Notes under the pieces: generated by a model
Databases searched by the model: none
Told to the model about the DNA's origin: nothing
What the model saw: the letters and a program-made list of their open reading frames with translations, nothing else
Position numbers and translations under genes: made by a program
Shown here: one piece after another, positions 8,922 to 19,400 of the stretch
Numbering within the stretch: the first letter of the stretch is position 1
How the letters are laid out: each line of letters starts with the position of its first letter
Source of the DNA: Desulforamulus hydrothermalis Lam5 = DSM 18033
GTDB lineage: Bacteria > Bacillota > Desulfotomaculia > Desulfotomaculales > Desulfotomaculaceae
Direction of reading: 5' to 3'
Assembly (NCBI RefSeq): GCF_000315365.1
Contig: NZ_CAOS01000011.1
Span: 62,266 to 126,265 of the forward strand
Length of the DNA: 64,000 nt

Positions 8922-9046
8922 AATGGCTTTCCATTGATTATATTCTCAAATTACATGAAAAAATGATACAAAGAACTGGAGGTGCACCTGGTTTAAGAGA
9001 CATAAAATTACTTCAGTCAGCTATTTATGTCACCGCCGGGATATAA
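8918..9046 (+). pseudogene. Doc/Fic-family toxin, 5' fragment interrupted by IS21 element
   Basis: Starting at ATG 8918 (overlapping the antitoxin stop), it reads MKWLSIDYILKLHEKM, typical of Doc (death-on-curing) N-termini. At 9028 it runs into the IS left end, where the frame adds YVTAGI and stops at 9044-9046. Removing the element and one 5-bp target copy joins it in frame to the fragment at 11204-11477, giving an intact 127-codon toxin. Doc phosphorylates elongation factor Tu in the P1 system. As it stands, the Fic catalytic motif is separated, so the toxin should be inactive. Confidence 0.9.
9023..9027. repeat. Target site duplication, left copy
   Basis: ATTTA directly before the left end of the IS, matching ATTTA at 11199-11203 directly after its right end. 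Confidence 0.9.
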
Positions 9047-9079
9047 TTGACCCAGGTTCGCCGGAAAGAAAATGACCCA
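9028..9079 (+). repeat. IS21 left terminal repeats
   Basis: Contains the TGTCACCGCC tip and TGACCCA boxes at 9048 and 9073. The right end (11147-11198, inverted) has TGTCAACGCC and the same boxes at identical offsets. Confidence 0.9.
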
Positions 9080-9139
9080 CCCTTAGCGAATATATCCCCT
9101 TCGTAATTAACGGCCAAGTTAATCTTCGGAGGGAGACAC

Positions 9140-10363
9140 ATGCTAAGGAGTGGGATAGTGATATCGTTACATACCATGAGGGCAGAAGGCAAGAGTATTC
9201 GTGAAATTGCCCGTCTAACGGGGCATTCTCGAAATACAGTTCGCCGATATCTCCGGGGTGAATTCTCCCCCGAAAAGGGAACCCGTAAATCTCGTGGTTC
9301 CAAGCTTGATCCGTATAAACCGTTCCTGCAGGAACGTCTTCAAGAAGGTATCTATAACTGCGAGGTTTTATTCGATCTTCTACGAGAAAAGGGGTATACC
9401 GGGGGACGTACCATCTTGAAAGACTATGTGAAGGACTTCCGTCCTCCCAAACAAGTTCCCGCTGTTCTTCGTTACGAGACGAAACCTGGTGAATATGCAC
9501 AGGTCGACTGGGGACTGTGTGATTACGTAGATTTGGACGGTACAGTCCGAAAAGTGCCGGTATTTGTCATGGTATTGGGGTACTCTCGTTCCACCTATAT
9601 AGAGTTCACTAAGCGTTGTGACATTCACAGCTTTCTTCGTTGCTTGATTCATGCTTTTGAATATTTTGGGGGCATCCCAAAGGTAATGCTGACCGACCAG
9701 ATGAAAACCGTCGTACTGGGCATGGGAGATGATCGAAAACCTCGCTGGCATCCGCTTTTTGCCGACTTTGCTGCAGCGATTGGGCTTGTTCCAAAAGTAT
9801 GCAAAGTTCGACGCCCCGAAACAAAGGGAAAAGTGGAACGAGGCGTTCAATACGTAAAAAACAACTTTCTTCCTGGCAAACGCTTCGTTGATTTACAGGA
9901 TCTCAATCAACAAGCCCTACACTGGTGCGAGCGGATTAACCGCCGTATTCATGGAACAACCGGCGAACGTCCCATCGACCGACTCCGTGAGGAAAATCTG
10001 TCGCCTATCCCTTCAGCTGAACGATGGGAAAAATACTTGCATGAACCAAGACAGGTCAGCCGAGACGGATTTGTTAGCTACGATGGTGTACGATATGGGG
10101 TTCCATGGAGGTACAGTGGACGTGAGGGTACCGTGCGAGAAGTGAATGGGTGGGTGGAAATCTGGGCCGACGGCACATGTATTGCTCGACACCAAAAGGT
10201 CTATCGATCCCGTGCAACTGTTTTTTGTGAAAACCAGTATGCAGGTCTTACGACTGCTCAAGGATATGCCTATCCACGTCCGCAAGCCCGACAGATTTCA
10301 TCGCAGCAAGTGGAAGTGCGTTCGCTGGATGTCTATGAGCAGCTGACGGGGGTGGGAGCATGA
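9140..10363 (+). CDS. istA: IS21-family transposase IstA
   Basis: A 407-residue transposase. An N-terminal helix-turn-helix (SIREIARLTGHSRNTVRRYL, residues about 16-35) binds the ends. A DDE integrase core follows, with candidate acidic residues in QVDWG, LTDQMK and KGKVERGV. A C-terminal Mu-transposase-like beta barrel completes it. ATG 9140 has GGAGGGAG 6 nt upstream. Its stop overlaps the istB start. Codon use looks less GC-biased at third positions than in neighbouring genes, consistent with acquired DNA. Confidence 0.95.
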   Translation: MLRSGIVISLHTMRAEGKSIREIARLTGHSRNTVRRYLRGEFSPEKGTRKSRGSKLDPYKPFLQERLQEGIYNCEVLFDLLREKGYTGGRTILKDYVKDFRPPKQVPAVLRYETKPGEYAQVDWGLCDYVDLDGTVRKVPVFVMVLGYSRSTYIEFTKRCDIHSFLRCLIHAFEYFGGIPKVMLTDQMKTVVLGMGDDRKPRWHPLFADFAAAIGLVPKVCKVRRPETKGKVERGVQYVKNNFLPGKRFVDLQDLNQQALHWCERINRRIHGTTGERPIDRLREENLSPIPSAERWEKYLHEPRQVSRDGFVSYDGVRYGVPWRYSGREGTVREVNGWVEIWADGTCIARHQKVYRSRATVFCENQYAGLTTAQGYAYPRPQARQISSQQVEVRSLDVYEQLTGVGA

Positions 10364-11127
10364 TTGAACTGGAACAAGCACGGCTACGTCTCGAGGAACT
10401 TGGGCTTCAGCAAGCGGCTCTACTCTTGGATGCCCATTTGGAAGCGGCAAGTCATGGACAGCCCACCTATCTGTCCTTTCTCAACATGCTTCTAGATGCA
10501 GAGATAGCGGAACGTCAAAAACGGAATATGGAGGTACGCACCAAACTCGCACACTTGCCTTACCGAAAAACGCTGGAGGAGTTCGATTTTGCTTTCCAAC
10601 CCAGCATTGACGAACGGTTGATTCGAGAGCTGGCCACGATGACTTTTGTAACCCGACACGAGAATGTCTTGTTCTTAGGGCCTCCCGGAGTAGGAAAAAG
10701 TCATCTGGCGGTGGCGTTGGCTGTAGAAGCCATCTCGCAAGGGATATCCGTTTACTTTGTCAGTCTCTCGCAACTCATCGAAGATCTGCGAAAAGCTTAC
10801 ACGGAAAACAGGCTGGATAAACGCCTACGCATCTATATTCGACCAAAGCTCCTGATTATTGACGAAATTGGTTACTTACCGTTTGACAGTTTGGCAGCTA
10901 ACCTCTTTTTCCAGGTAGTAAGTGCAAGATACGAGAGAGGGAGTATTCTGTTGACCAGCAACAAGAGTTTCGGTGAATGGGGGGAACTGATGGGCGATCC
11001 GATACTTGCTACGGCTATCCTGGATCGGCTCTTACACCATTCCCACATCGTCAATATTAGGGGGAATAGTTACCGACTTCGTGAGAAGATGAGGACTGGA
11101 GCCTACGGCTCCCCCTCTACCACCTAA
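10360..11127 (+). CDS. istB: IS21-family helper ATPase IstB
   Basis: A 255-residue AAA+ ATPase related to DnaC, which assists IstA in target selection. Walker A is GPPGVGKSHLA (near residue 109) and Walker B is LLIIDEIGYLPF. A sensor region around LLTSNKSFGEWG and the C-terminal RLLHHSHIVNIRGNSYRL are typical of IstB. It starts within the ATGA overlap with istA, implying coupled translation. The length fits the family and no damage is seen. Confidence 0.95.
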   Translation: MIELEQARLRLEELGLQQAALLLDAHLEAASHGQPTYLSFLNMLLDAEIAERQKRNMEVRTKLAHLPYRKTLEEFDFAFQPSIDERLIRELATMTFVTRHENVLFLGPPGVGKSHLAVALAVEAISQGISVYFVSLSQLIEDLRKAYTENRLDKRLRIYIRPKLLIIDEIGYLPFDSLAANLFFQVVSARYERGSILLTSNKSFGEWGELMGDPILATAILDRLLHHSHIVNIRGNSYRLREKMRTGAYGSPSTT

Positions 11128-11146
11128 CCAACAAAAAATCGCCGGG

Positions 11147-11198
11147 TGGGTCAATTCTAAACCGGCGATGGTGGGTCAAAATAAAGTCGGCGTTGACA
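11147..11198 (-). repeat. IS21 right terminal repeats
   Basis: Inverted relative to the left end. TGGGTCA boxes are at 11147-11153 and 11172-11178, with the terminal GTTGACA ending at 11198. Confidence 0.9.
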
Positions 11199-11203
11199 AT
11201 TTA
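11199..11203. repeat. Target site duplication, right copy
   Basis: ATTTA, identical to 9023-9027. Confidence 0.9.
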
Positions 11204-11477
11204 CAATGCCCAGGCAACCTTTGAAGGACAAGATCTTTACCCGGATATAGAAAGTAAAATAGCTGCTATATGTTACGGGATCATTAACAACCATCCTTTC
11301 GTTGATGGTAATAAGCGGATGGGTATTTACTTAATGCTAATCCTGCTGGACTATAACGATTATCGTATTGAATATATCGAGGATGAACTTGTAGATTTAG
11401 GATTTGCCATAGCGGAGGGTATATTATCTAAGGAGTATATAACCCGTTGGATTAAAGAACATAGTGTAACAAAGTAG
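11199..11477 (+). pseudogene. Doc/Fic-family toxin, 3' fragment
   Basis: After the right target copy ATTTA (11199-11203) the Doc frame resumes as YNAQATFEGQDLYPDIES and contains HPFVDGNKR, the Fic/Doc active-site motif HPFxxGNKR, near 11294-11320. It ends at 11475-11477. An open frame can be read from a TTG at 11193 inside the IS end, but there is no ribosome binding site, so expression of this half is unlikely. Together with 8918-9027 it would encode a normal-length Doc toxin. Confidence 0.9.
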
Positions 11478-11587
11478 TTGTTACACATTTCAATAATATA
11501 GCGACATAAAGGCCAGGATAAGCAAAAGCTGGCCGAAACTATGGCGGCAGGCAGCAGCCAAAAATAATACTTTTGCTTAAAACCCAA

Positions 11588-11621
11588 AGGCTCGGCATGG
11601 TTTATTCAATGCCGGGCTTTT
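11588..11621 (+). terminator. Probable terminator after doc
   Basis: AGGCTCGGCAT (11588-11598) pairs with ATGCCGGGCTT (11609-11619) with two G-T pairs, followed by a short T run. It lies about 110 nt after the doc stop. Confidence 0.6.
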
Positions 11622-11708
11622 GATTTAAAACAAAGGATTTTGTCATTATGCGTAGAAATGTACTAATCATATTTCAAGTTAACCTGAAGCCGGGAGCGTT
11701 TAGATGAG

Positions 11709-13169
11709 ATGGCGGAGCTAAGGCAATGTGTGCAACCTGCCCAAACTGAATCAAACAACAGACGAAAACCGGTGCTAACAGAGGAACAATTACTGTATTT
11801 ATTGGACAAATCCCCTGTTATTTTTTTTACCTGCCAGGCCGGGGGTGACTGGCGGCCCCGTTTTATCAGCAGCAATATAAGAGACGTATTTGGTTATGAA
11901 GCGGCAGATTTTATGCAGCCCCATTTTTTCCTGCAGCGTATTCACCCGGCCGACTTAAACCAAGTGGCGGCAGCTCAAAACAAGCTGCTGCAGGAAGGAG
12001 CGGCAGAGGGGGTTTTTCGCTTCCGCTGTGCCGACGGAACATATAAATGGACCTATAAACAAGCCAAACTGCTGTTTGACCGGGATAACAAGCCGTCGGA
12101 AGTTATCGGCTACTGGGTTGATATTGATGAACGCAAGAGGTTTGAAATATCCCTTAAGTTAACCAACCAGAAAATAACCAATATTTTAGAGCGCATTACA
12201 GATTGTTTTTTTGCGCTGGATAACGATTGGCGGTTTACATATATTAACAAAGAAGCAGAGAAATATTTCAATATCGACAAAACATACCTGCTGGGAAAAT
12301 GTATTTGGGACATTTTCCCTAAAACCATCGAAACAGATTTTGGCAGCTATTGCCTCAGGGCCAAAACCAGCCAGTTGCCGGTTTGTTTTGAGTACCGGTC
12401 GGTGTATTACGATAAATGGTGCGAGATGAATATTTACCCCGCCCCTGACGGTCTGTCGGTTTACTTCAGGGATATTACCGGCCGTAAAGAAAATGATCAA
12501 AAACTGGCCCGGCTGGACAGGCTTAACCTGGTGGGGCAAATGGCGGCGGGCCTGGCCCATGAGATTAGAAACCCCTTAACCACTGTGCGGGGATTCCTGC
12601 AGATACTGGGAGAAAAAGCGGACTGCCGGCAATATAAAAAATATTATGCTTTAATGATAGAAGAATTGGACCGGGCCAACGGCATCATCAGCGAGTTTCT
12701 CTCCCTGGCCAGGAATAAAAAAGCCAATTTGCGCCTGCACAACTTAAATGACATCCTGCGGGCGGTATCCGAGTTAATCCGGGCGGATGCCTTAAACAGC
12801 AATAAAAATGTGATCATACAAACCGCCCCGTTGCCCGATTTGCTGCTGGACGCCAAGGATATCAGACAGCTGCTGCTGAACCTGGTGCGCAACGGCTTGG
12901 AAGCCATGGCTCCCGGGGGCACGCTTACGGTCAAAACCTATCTGGATAAGCAGGAGGTTGTGCTGGCGGTACAAGACCAGGGCAGCGGCATTGATCCGTC
13001 TGTAATTGAAAAACTGGGCACGCCGTTTTTGACCACCAAAGAAACGGGAACCGGCCTGGGGTTGGCGGTTTGCTACGGCATTGCCCGGCGGCATGGGGCT
13101 GCCATTGATTTTACCACGGGTTCCGAGGGAACAACTTTTTATGTAAAATTCAGGACTCATGAATTATAA
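11709..13169 (+). CDS. Cytoplasmic PAS-PAS sensor histidine kinase (sporulation-kinase type)
   Basis: A 486-residue protein without membrane segments. A PAS domain covers about residues 25-145 (LDKSPVIFFTC, FISSNIRDVFGY, then a PAC motif ending VDIDERKR). A second PAS follows to about 265 (ITDCFFALDNDWRFTYIN). HisKA has phospho-acceptor His284 in AHEIRNPLTT. The HATPase domain shows the N-box LLNLVRNGLEAM and G-boxes DQGSGI and TGTGLGLAV. No response regulator is adjacent. Soluble orphan PAS kinases of this layout in spore formers commonly feed the Spo0A phosphorelay; that role here is inference. No strong ribosome binding site is seen at ATG 11709. Confidence 0.88.
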   Translation: MAELRQCVQPAQTESNNRRKPVLTEEQLLYLLDKSPVIFFTCQAGGDWRPRFISSNIRDVFGYEAADFMQPHFFLQRIHPADLNQVAAAQNKLLQEGAAEGVFRFRCADGTYKWTYKQAKLLFDRDNKPSEVIGYWVDIDERKRFEISLKLTNQKITNILERITDCFFALDNDWRFTYINKEAEKYFNIDKTYLLGKCIWDIFPKTIETDFGSYCLRAKTSQLPVCFEYRSVYYDKWCEMNIYPAPDGLSVYFRDITGRKENDQKLARLDRLNLVGQMAAGLAHEIRNPLTTVRGFLQILGEKADCRQYKKYYALMIEELDRANGIISEFLSLARNKKANLRLHNLNDILRAVSELIRADALNSNKNVIIQTAPLPDLLLDAKDIRQLLLNLVRNGLEAMAPGGTLTVKTYLDKQEVVLAVQDQGSGIDPSVIEKLGTPFLTTKETGTGLGLAVCYGIARRHGAAIDFTTGSEGTTFYVKFRTHEL

Positions 13170-13205
13170 CTGCAAAGGAAATGCGCAAGCCGGCTTTTAC
13201 ACCGG

Positions 13206-13253
13206 AGGCCGACCTGCCGGGTACCATTAAGGAACCCCGGGGGTCGGCTTTAT
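13206..13253 (+). terminator. Probable terminator of the kinase gene
   Basis: AGGCCGACC (13206-13214) can pair with GGTCGGCTT (13242-13250) around an inner GGGT/ACCC pairing, followed by TATATTT. From 13254 to 13457 no gene is visible. Confidence 0.6.
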
Positions 13254-13457
13254 ATTTGGGCAAGAAAATAAGCGGCCTGCTTTACTCCTTGCTGCTTTAA
13301 AAGCCGGTCGGTTTATAAGGCCGGATGTGTCAGCTTTTGCCTTAGTAATAACATTTTAGATAATAATTCTTACCTTAAATGGGAATATTTAAAATGTTGC
13401 CGCCTTTTGGCTGTTTGTTAGCACAAGTATAAATTCTAATTATAGATAGGTGACCCG

Positions 13458-16400
13458 ATGATTTTACATACTGAACAACTGAGGCAAAAAGCACACGATC
13501 TGGCCTTAACCCATGATGCCGGCCCAAAACCCTGGTCAGCCCGGCGCCTGTGGCGGGAGGTGGCTGCCGATATCCGATCTCTGCGGAGTTTTATTGCCCT
13601 GCTGCAGCAGGACCGGACCGATTGTACCCAGCCGGCCGAAGAATGGCTGCTGGATCATGCTGAATTTATTGAAGATCAAATTCTGGCGGTACGCCAACAA
13701 CTGTCCGGCGACCTGCTGCGGGATTTGCCGGTGTTGCGTGACACAGGCAAAAACCGGCTGCTGGCTGTATGTAATGATTATCTGGAACATGTGGACGGCA
13801 ATCTTGATGAAGAAGGCTTTCTGTCGTACTTAAATTTTTACCAGGAGGTAGCGGTACTGACCCTGGCTGAAACCTGGGCGGTGCCGCCGGTGCTGCGCCT
13901 GGCTTTAATCCGGCGGCTGGCCTCCGTAATGCAAACCGTGCGCCGGCACCGGGAGGCAGGCAAACTGGTGGAAGGGCTGTTAGCCCGCATTGATCCGGCT
14001 CACCTGAGCCCGGAAACGCTGAACAACGCCCTGGCAGAAGCCGGCCAGGAAATGCCGTTGTCCGGCCTGCTGATTGTCCAGCTGGTACGCCACCTGCGGG
14101 AATTGGCGGAAGATACATCTACCCTCCGGCAATGGCTGTTGTGCAAACTGGAAAACGGCCCGGACAGCCTCGACCAGATAGTTTCTTACGAGTATCAACT
14201 GCAGGCGGCTTATCAGGCAACCACCGGCAATCTGATTGGCAGCCTGCGCCGGGTGGCGCGCTGGGACTGGCGCCGGCGGTTTGAGCAAATTTGTCTGGTG
14301 GAGCAAACCCTGCGGCAGGAAAGTGCCGGGGTTTACCCGTTGCTTGATTTTACCAGCCGGGACTTGCTGCGCCGGCAAGTGCAAAAGTTAGCCCGCCGCA
14401 TGCGTGTGCCGGAAAACCTGGTAGCCAAACAAGCGGTGGAATTGGCAGCTCAGGCACACGAAAGCTGCCGCCAAGGGGAAGCCGACGAAGCGGCCGCAGC
14501 CGGCCCGGCTGTGGCTGAGCTGCCCCGCCGGGCCTTTGTCCCCTATTACTTGCTGGAATCAGACGGCATTAAAGAGCTGCGGGAGGCCTTGCAGGTCTGC
14601 GGTAAAATCGGCCGCCGGACGGTTAGGGGCATGACCGGCCAGACGGTGGGTACCTATTTTGCTATGCTGCTGGTGTTGTGGGCGGTTTTCCTGGCGTTGC
14701 CGGCCCTGTGGATTGGCCGGGGTACGGCAGGCCTGCCCTGGCTGCCGATAGTGCTGGCACTGGCATTGCCGGCCAGCGAATGGGCGGTAACGGCAGCCCA
14801 CCTGGTAATTGAGTGCTGCCGGCCGCCCCGGCCGCTGTTAAGATACGATTTTGCCAAGACCATTCCGCCGGAAGCAACCACCATGGTAGTTATACCGGTA
14901 ATCTGGTCCAGTGTGGAAGAAGTAGAAGAAATGGCTGACCGGCTGGAGCTGCATTACCTGGCCAACCGCCACAGCAACCTGCATTTTGCTTTGTTGGGTG
15001 ACCTGGCAGACGCCAGGGCCGCCCGGCAGCCGGGCGATGCTGCGGTGTTAAGCGCCGCCCGGGCGGCCATTGAGGAATTAAACCGCAAGTATGCCGGGTC
15101 CGGCCACAATTCCTTCCACCTTTTCCAGCGCCGCCGGCAGTGGAACCCGGCCCAGGGCGCCTGGATGGGTTGGGAGCGCAAGCGGGGCGCCCTGGTTGAA
15201 TTTGTAGAACTGCTGCGGGGGCGAAGCACCGATGGCTATGAGCTGGTGGTGGGTGACGCATCCGTACTGCCCCGCATTCGCTATGTGATTACCCTTGACG
15301 CAGACACGCAACTGCCCATGGGCAGCGCCTGGCGGATGATCGGTACGCTGCATTTGCCCTATAACCGGCCCCGCTTAAATGCTGCCGGAACACGGGTTGT
15401 AGAGGGTTACGGCGTCTTGCAGCCCCGGATTGGCGTCAGTTACCGGTCGGCTATGGCCTCGCGCTTTGCCTGGTTGTGGTCTGCCGACCCGGGCGTTGAC
15501 CCCTATGCCTTTGCGGTTTCCGACCCTTACCAGGATGGTTTGGGGGCAGGGCATTTTTACCGGCAAGGGTATTTTCGATGTGGCTGTTTTTGACCGGGTT
15601 TTATGCGAACGCATTCCCGAAAACCGGGTGCTCAGCCACGATTTGCTGGAAGGTGGCTTTTTGCGCACCGGGCTTTTGACTGATATTGAACTGGTGGATG
15701 AGCAGCCTTCCACCTTCAGCGCCTATCAAAAAAGGCTGCACCGCTGGGTGCGGGGCGACTGGCAGCTGCTGCCCTGGTTGGGGCGAAGGGTAGCGGACCG
15801 GCGGGGCCGGCCGCAGCCGGTTGATTTATCTCCCCTCACCCGCTGGCAGATGATCGACAACCTGCGGCGCAGTATGCTGCCGCCGGCGCTGTTTGCGGTA
15901 CTGCTGCTGGGCTTGACGGTGTTGCCCGGTGCCCCTGGGCGCTGGCTGGCGGTGGTGCTGGCCACCCTCTGTTTGCCGCTGGTGCGCCAGTTGCTGGCTG
16001 TCCGCCGCACCCTTTGGCGTCCCCGCAGTACACTGGCCACCGCCGGCCAGGTGCTGCTCAACCTGGCAACCCTGCCCTTTCAAAGTGCCTTGCTGCTGGA
16101 CGCCATTGGCCGCACCCTGTACCGCCTGCTGGTTTCCAAACGCCAATTGCTGGAATGGGTTAGCGCCGCCGAAGTGGAGCGCCGCAGCCGGGGCGGGCGC
16201 CACCCGGTGTTGCTGGGCATGTGGGGCGGCTATCTGTTAATCATCTTATTTGGCCTGGCGGTGGTTGGCAGCGAAGCCGCCCTGCCGGGCGCCGCACCGG
16301 TGCTGGGCGGCATGTGGGCGGCCGCCCCGCTGGCGGTGCGCTGGCTGGACCGGCCGCTGCAGGCGGCAGAACAGCCGCTCAGCCAATCGGATGAGGCGGT

Positions 16401-19400
16401 CCTGCGCCAACTGGCCCAAGAAATCTGGGCATTTTTTGAGGACTATGTAACAGCCGCCGATCACTGGCTGCCGCCGGACAACCTGCAACTGGAACCGCCC
16501 AACGGGGTTGCGCATCGCACCTCGCCCACCAATATCGGGCTGTACCTGGCTTGCGTGCTGGCGGCCCGGGATTTCGGCTTCATTGATATGCCGGGTATGA
16601 TTGAACGGGTGGAACGTACGGTTGGCACCATTGAACAAATGGAAAAATGGCATGGCCACCTCTATAACTGGTATGATACGCAAACCCTGGAGCCGTTGCC
16701 GCCCCAGTATGTATCAACCGTAGATTCCGGCAACCTGGTGGGGTGCTTAATGGTTGTTAAAGAGGGCCTGGCGGAATGGCTGGAACAGGGTAACGCTGCG
16801 CAGGCCGCTGACCGTCAAGGGGCGGAACGGCCGCCGGCCGGGGCGGCAGGGGCTTGGCCGGCCCGGGCGCGGCAGTTGTGGCACCGCCTGAACAAATTAA
16901 TTGAAGAAACGGATTTCCGACCCCTTTATGACCATAAGACCAATTTGTTCAACCTGGGCTACCATGCCGCCCTGGAGCGGCTGGATCAGGTTCTTTACGA
17001 CCTGCTGGCTTCTGAGGCCAGGCTGGCCAGCTTTATTGCCATTGCCCTGGGTCAGGTGCCGGTAACCCACTGGCATGCCCTGGGCAGGACATTAACCCGC
17101 ATCGGACGGCAGGTTACCCTGTTATCCTGGTCGGGCACCATGTTTGAATATTTAATGCCCTGGCTGTTCATGCGCACCTACCCCCACAGTATTTGGGACA
17201 GCACTTACCGGGCGGTGGTGCGGCGGCAAATTGATTATGCCGCCGGCCGGGGGGTTCCCTTTGGTATCTCGGAATCCGGCTACTACGCCTTTGATTATCA
17301 GATGAATTACCAGTACAGGGCCTTTGGTGTGCCCGGCCTGGGCTTTAAGCGGGGCTTGGAGCAAGACCTGGTGGTGGCCCCTTATGCCGCCGTCATGGCC
17401 CTGCCCTTTGACCGGGCGGCCGCCATGGCATCTTTAAACAAACTGGCTGAGCTGGGGGCCCGGGGGCGGTACGGTTTTTACGAAGCGGTTGATTTTACCG
17501 TCCAGCGGCTGCCCAAGGACCGGACGGCGATGGTTATCCGCAGTTTTATGGCTCATCACCAGGGCATGAGCCTGCTGACGTTGGCCAACCTGCTGCTGCC
17601 CCAAAAAATATATCAGCGCTTTCATCGTGACAAACGGGTGCGGGCAGCGGAACTGCTGCTGCAGGAACGCCTCCCGGTGCGGCCCCGCATTGTCAAACAC
17701 CCGGCCCTGGCCTGGGTACCCCTGCCGGATCACGAGCCGGCGGCCAGGGGCAGGCAGCGGGAATACCTGACGGCAGATACCCCCGCTCCGGAGGCATGTA
17801 TTCTGTCCAACGGGGAATTTATGACGGTGGTTACCAACAGCGGCAGCGGTTTCAGCAGCTACCGGGGGTTAGCGGTGACCCGCTGGCGGGAAGACCCGGT
17901 GCTGGATAACTGGGGCAGCTACCTGTATATCCGGGATGTTACCCGGGATAGCGTGTGGTCGCCTGCTTTTCATCCCTGCCGGGTGCCCGCCCCGCAGCAG
18001 CGGGCGCAGTTTGCTTTGGACCGGGCCACCTTTATGCGGGTCGACGGTGATATTGAAACCAGCCTGGAAATTTGCGTATCGCCGGAATGGCCTGCCGAAG
18101 TGCGCCGTTTAACCCTAACCAACACCGGGGATGAGGAACGGCTGCTGGAAGTTACCACTTACCTGGAGCCGGTACTGGCGCCCTGGCAGGCTGATGAAGC
18201 CCACCCGGCTTTCAGTAAGCTGTTCATTCATACCGAATATGATGAGGCCGGGCAAACCTTGCTGGCCCGGCGCCGGCCACGCCAAACCGGGGAAAAAGCC
18301 GTCTGGGCGGCTCACTCGCTGCTGGCCCTGGCGCCCGACAGCGGGCAGGTGGAATATGAAACCGACCGGGCTGCTTTTATCGGCCGGGGTCACAGCCTGG
18401 CCTCGCCCCAGGGCATCGGCAGCCGCCTGCGGGGCACCGTGGGTTCGGTGGCGGATCCCGCCCTGATTATGCGGCGGCGGGTAAGCATCCGGCCCGGCCG
18501 GCAAGTACAGCTGTGTGCGGTTACCGCCATGGCTGACAGCCGGGAAGCGGCGCTGGATATAATCGGTCGCTTTGCCGGCGACCTGGTGGTGGAACGCACC
18601 TTTCAAATGGCCTGGCACCGCAGCCAGATCGAGCTGCGCCATTTGCACCTGACGCCTGAAGAAGCCCTGGCCTGGCATGAACTGGCAGGCCGGGTACTGT
18701 ACACGCCTCCCTTCAAACCGGAACGGCAATCAAGTATTGCCCAAAATGAGAAGGGCCAGAGCAGTTTGTGGTCGTATGGCATCTCGGGCGACCTGCCGCT
18801 GGTGCTGGTTCGGGTTAAGGAGCGGGCCGGCCTGCCCCTGGCAGCTAAAATGTTAACCGGTCACGAGTATTTACGCCGCCTGGGGCTGTTGTTCGACCTG
18901 GTGCTGCTGAATGAATCATCCGGCGGCTACCGCCAGGATTTGCAAGAAGCGCTGCAACGGACGGCAGAACAGGTGATGCGGTGGCAGGGAACCGGCAGCG
19001 GCGGCGTTTTTATCCTTAAGCAAGACCGGCTGACGCCGGCCGAGCGAACCCTGTTATTGGCCACCGCCAGGCTGATCCTGCGGGCCGAGGGGCCTGGCAT
19101 CAAGGTGCAAACCCGGCTGCCCCGGCGGCCGGCGGCCTTGCCGCCACCCCTGGTACCCACCGCCCCGCCGCACAGGTTTGCCCACCTGACGGCACCGGTG
19201 CAGCTGCCGCCCTTAGAATTTTTTAACGGCTGGGGCGGCTTTACGCCGGACGGCCGGGAATACCGGCTGCTGTTAAAAAACAGCCGGCACCTGCCGGCCC
19301 CCTGGATTAATGTGCTGGCCAATCCCTGCTTTGGTTGCCTGGTATCCGAACGGGGTACCGGATATACCTGGTGGCGCAACAGCCGGGAGTGCAAAATAAC

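Larger units (their letters stand above)
9028..11198 (+). mobile_element. Complete IS21-family insertion sequence (2171 bp)
   Basis: Two overlapping genes, istA and istB, lie between ends that begin TGTCA and finish TGACA. Each end has two internal TGACCCA repeats at exactly the same distances from the tip (20 and 45 nt): 9048-9054 and 9073-9079 on the left, 11172-11178 and 11147-11153 on the right (as TGGGTCA). A 5-bp direct duplication ATTTA flanks the element. Multiple terminal repeats, the istAB pair with ATGA overlap and a short target duplication are IS21 hallmarks. Everything needed for transposition appears intact, and the exact target duplication suggests a recent insertion. Confidence 0.96.

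Noticed and set aside
15536-15600. Programmed ribosomal frameshift in the glucan synthase
   Set aside because: The G5 run lacks a classical slippery heptamer with a downstream pseudoknot that I can see. A plain indel or sequencing error is simpler, though slippage in a homopolymer is not excluded.
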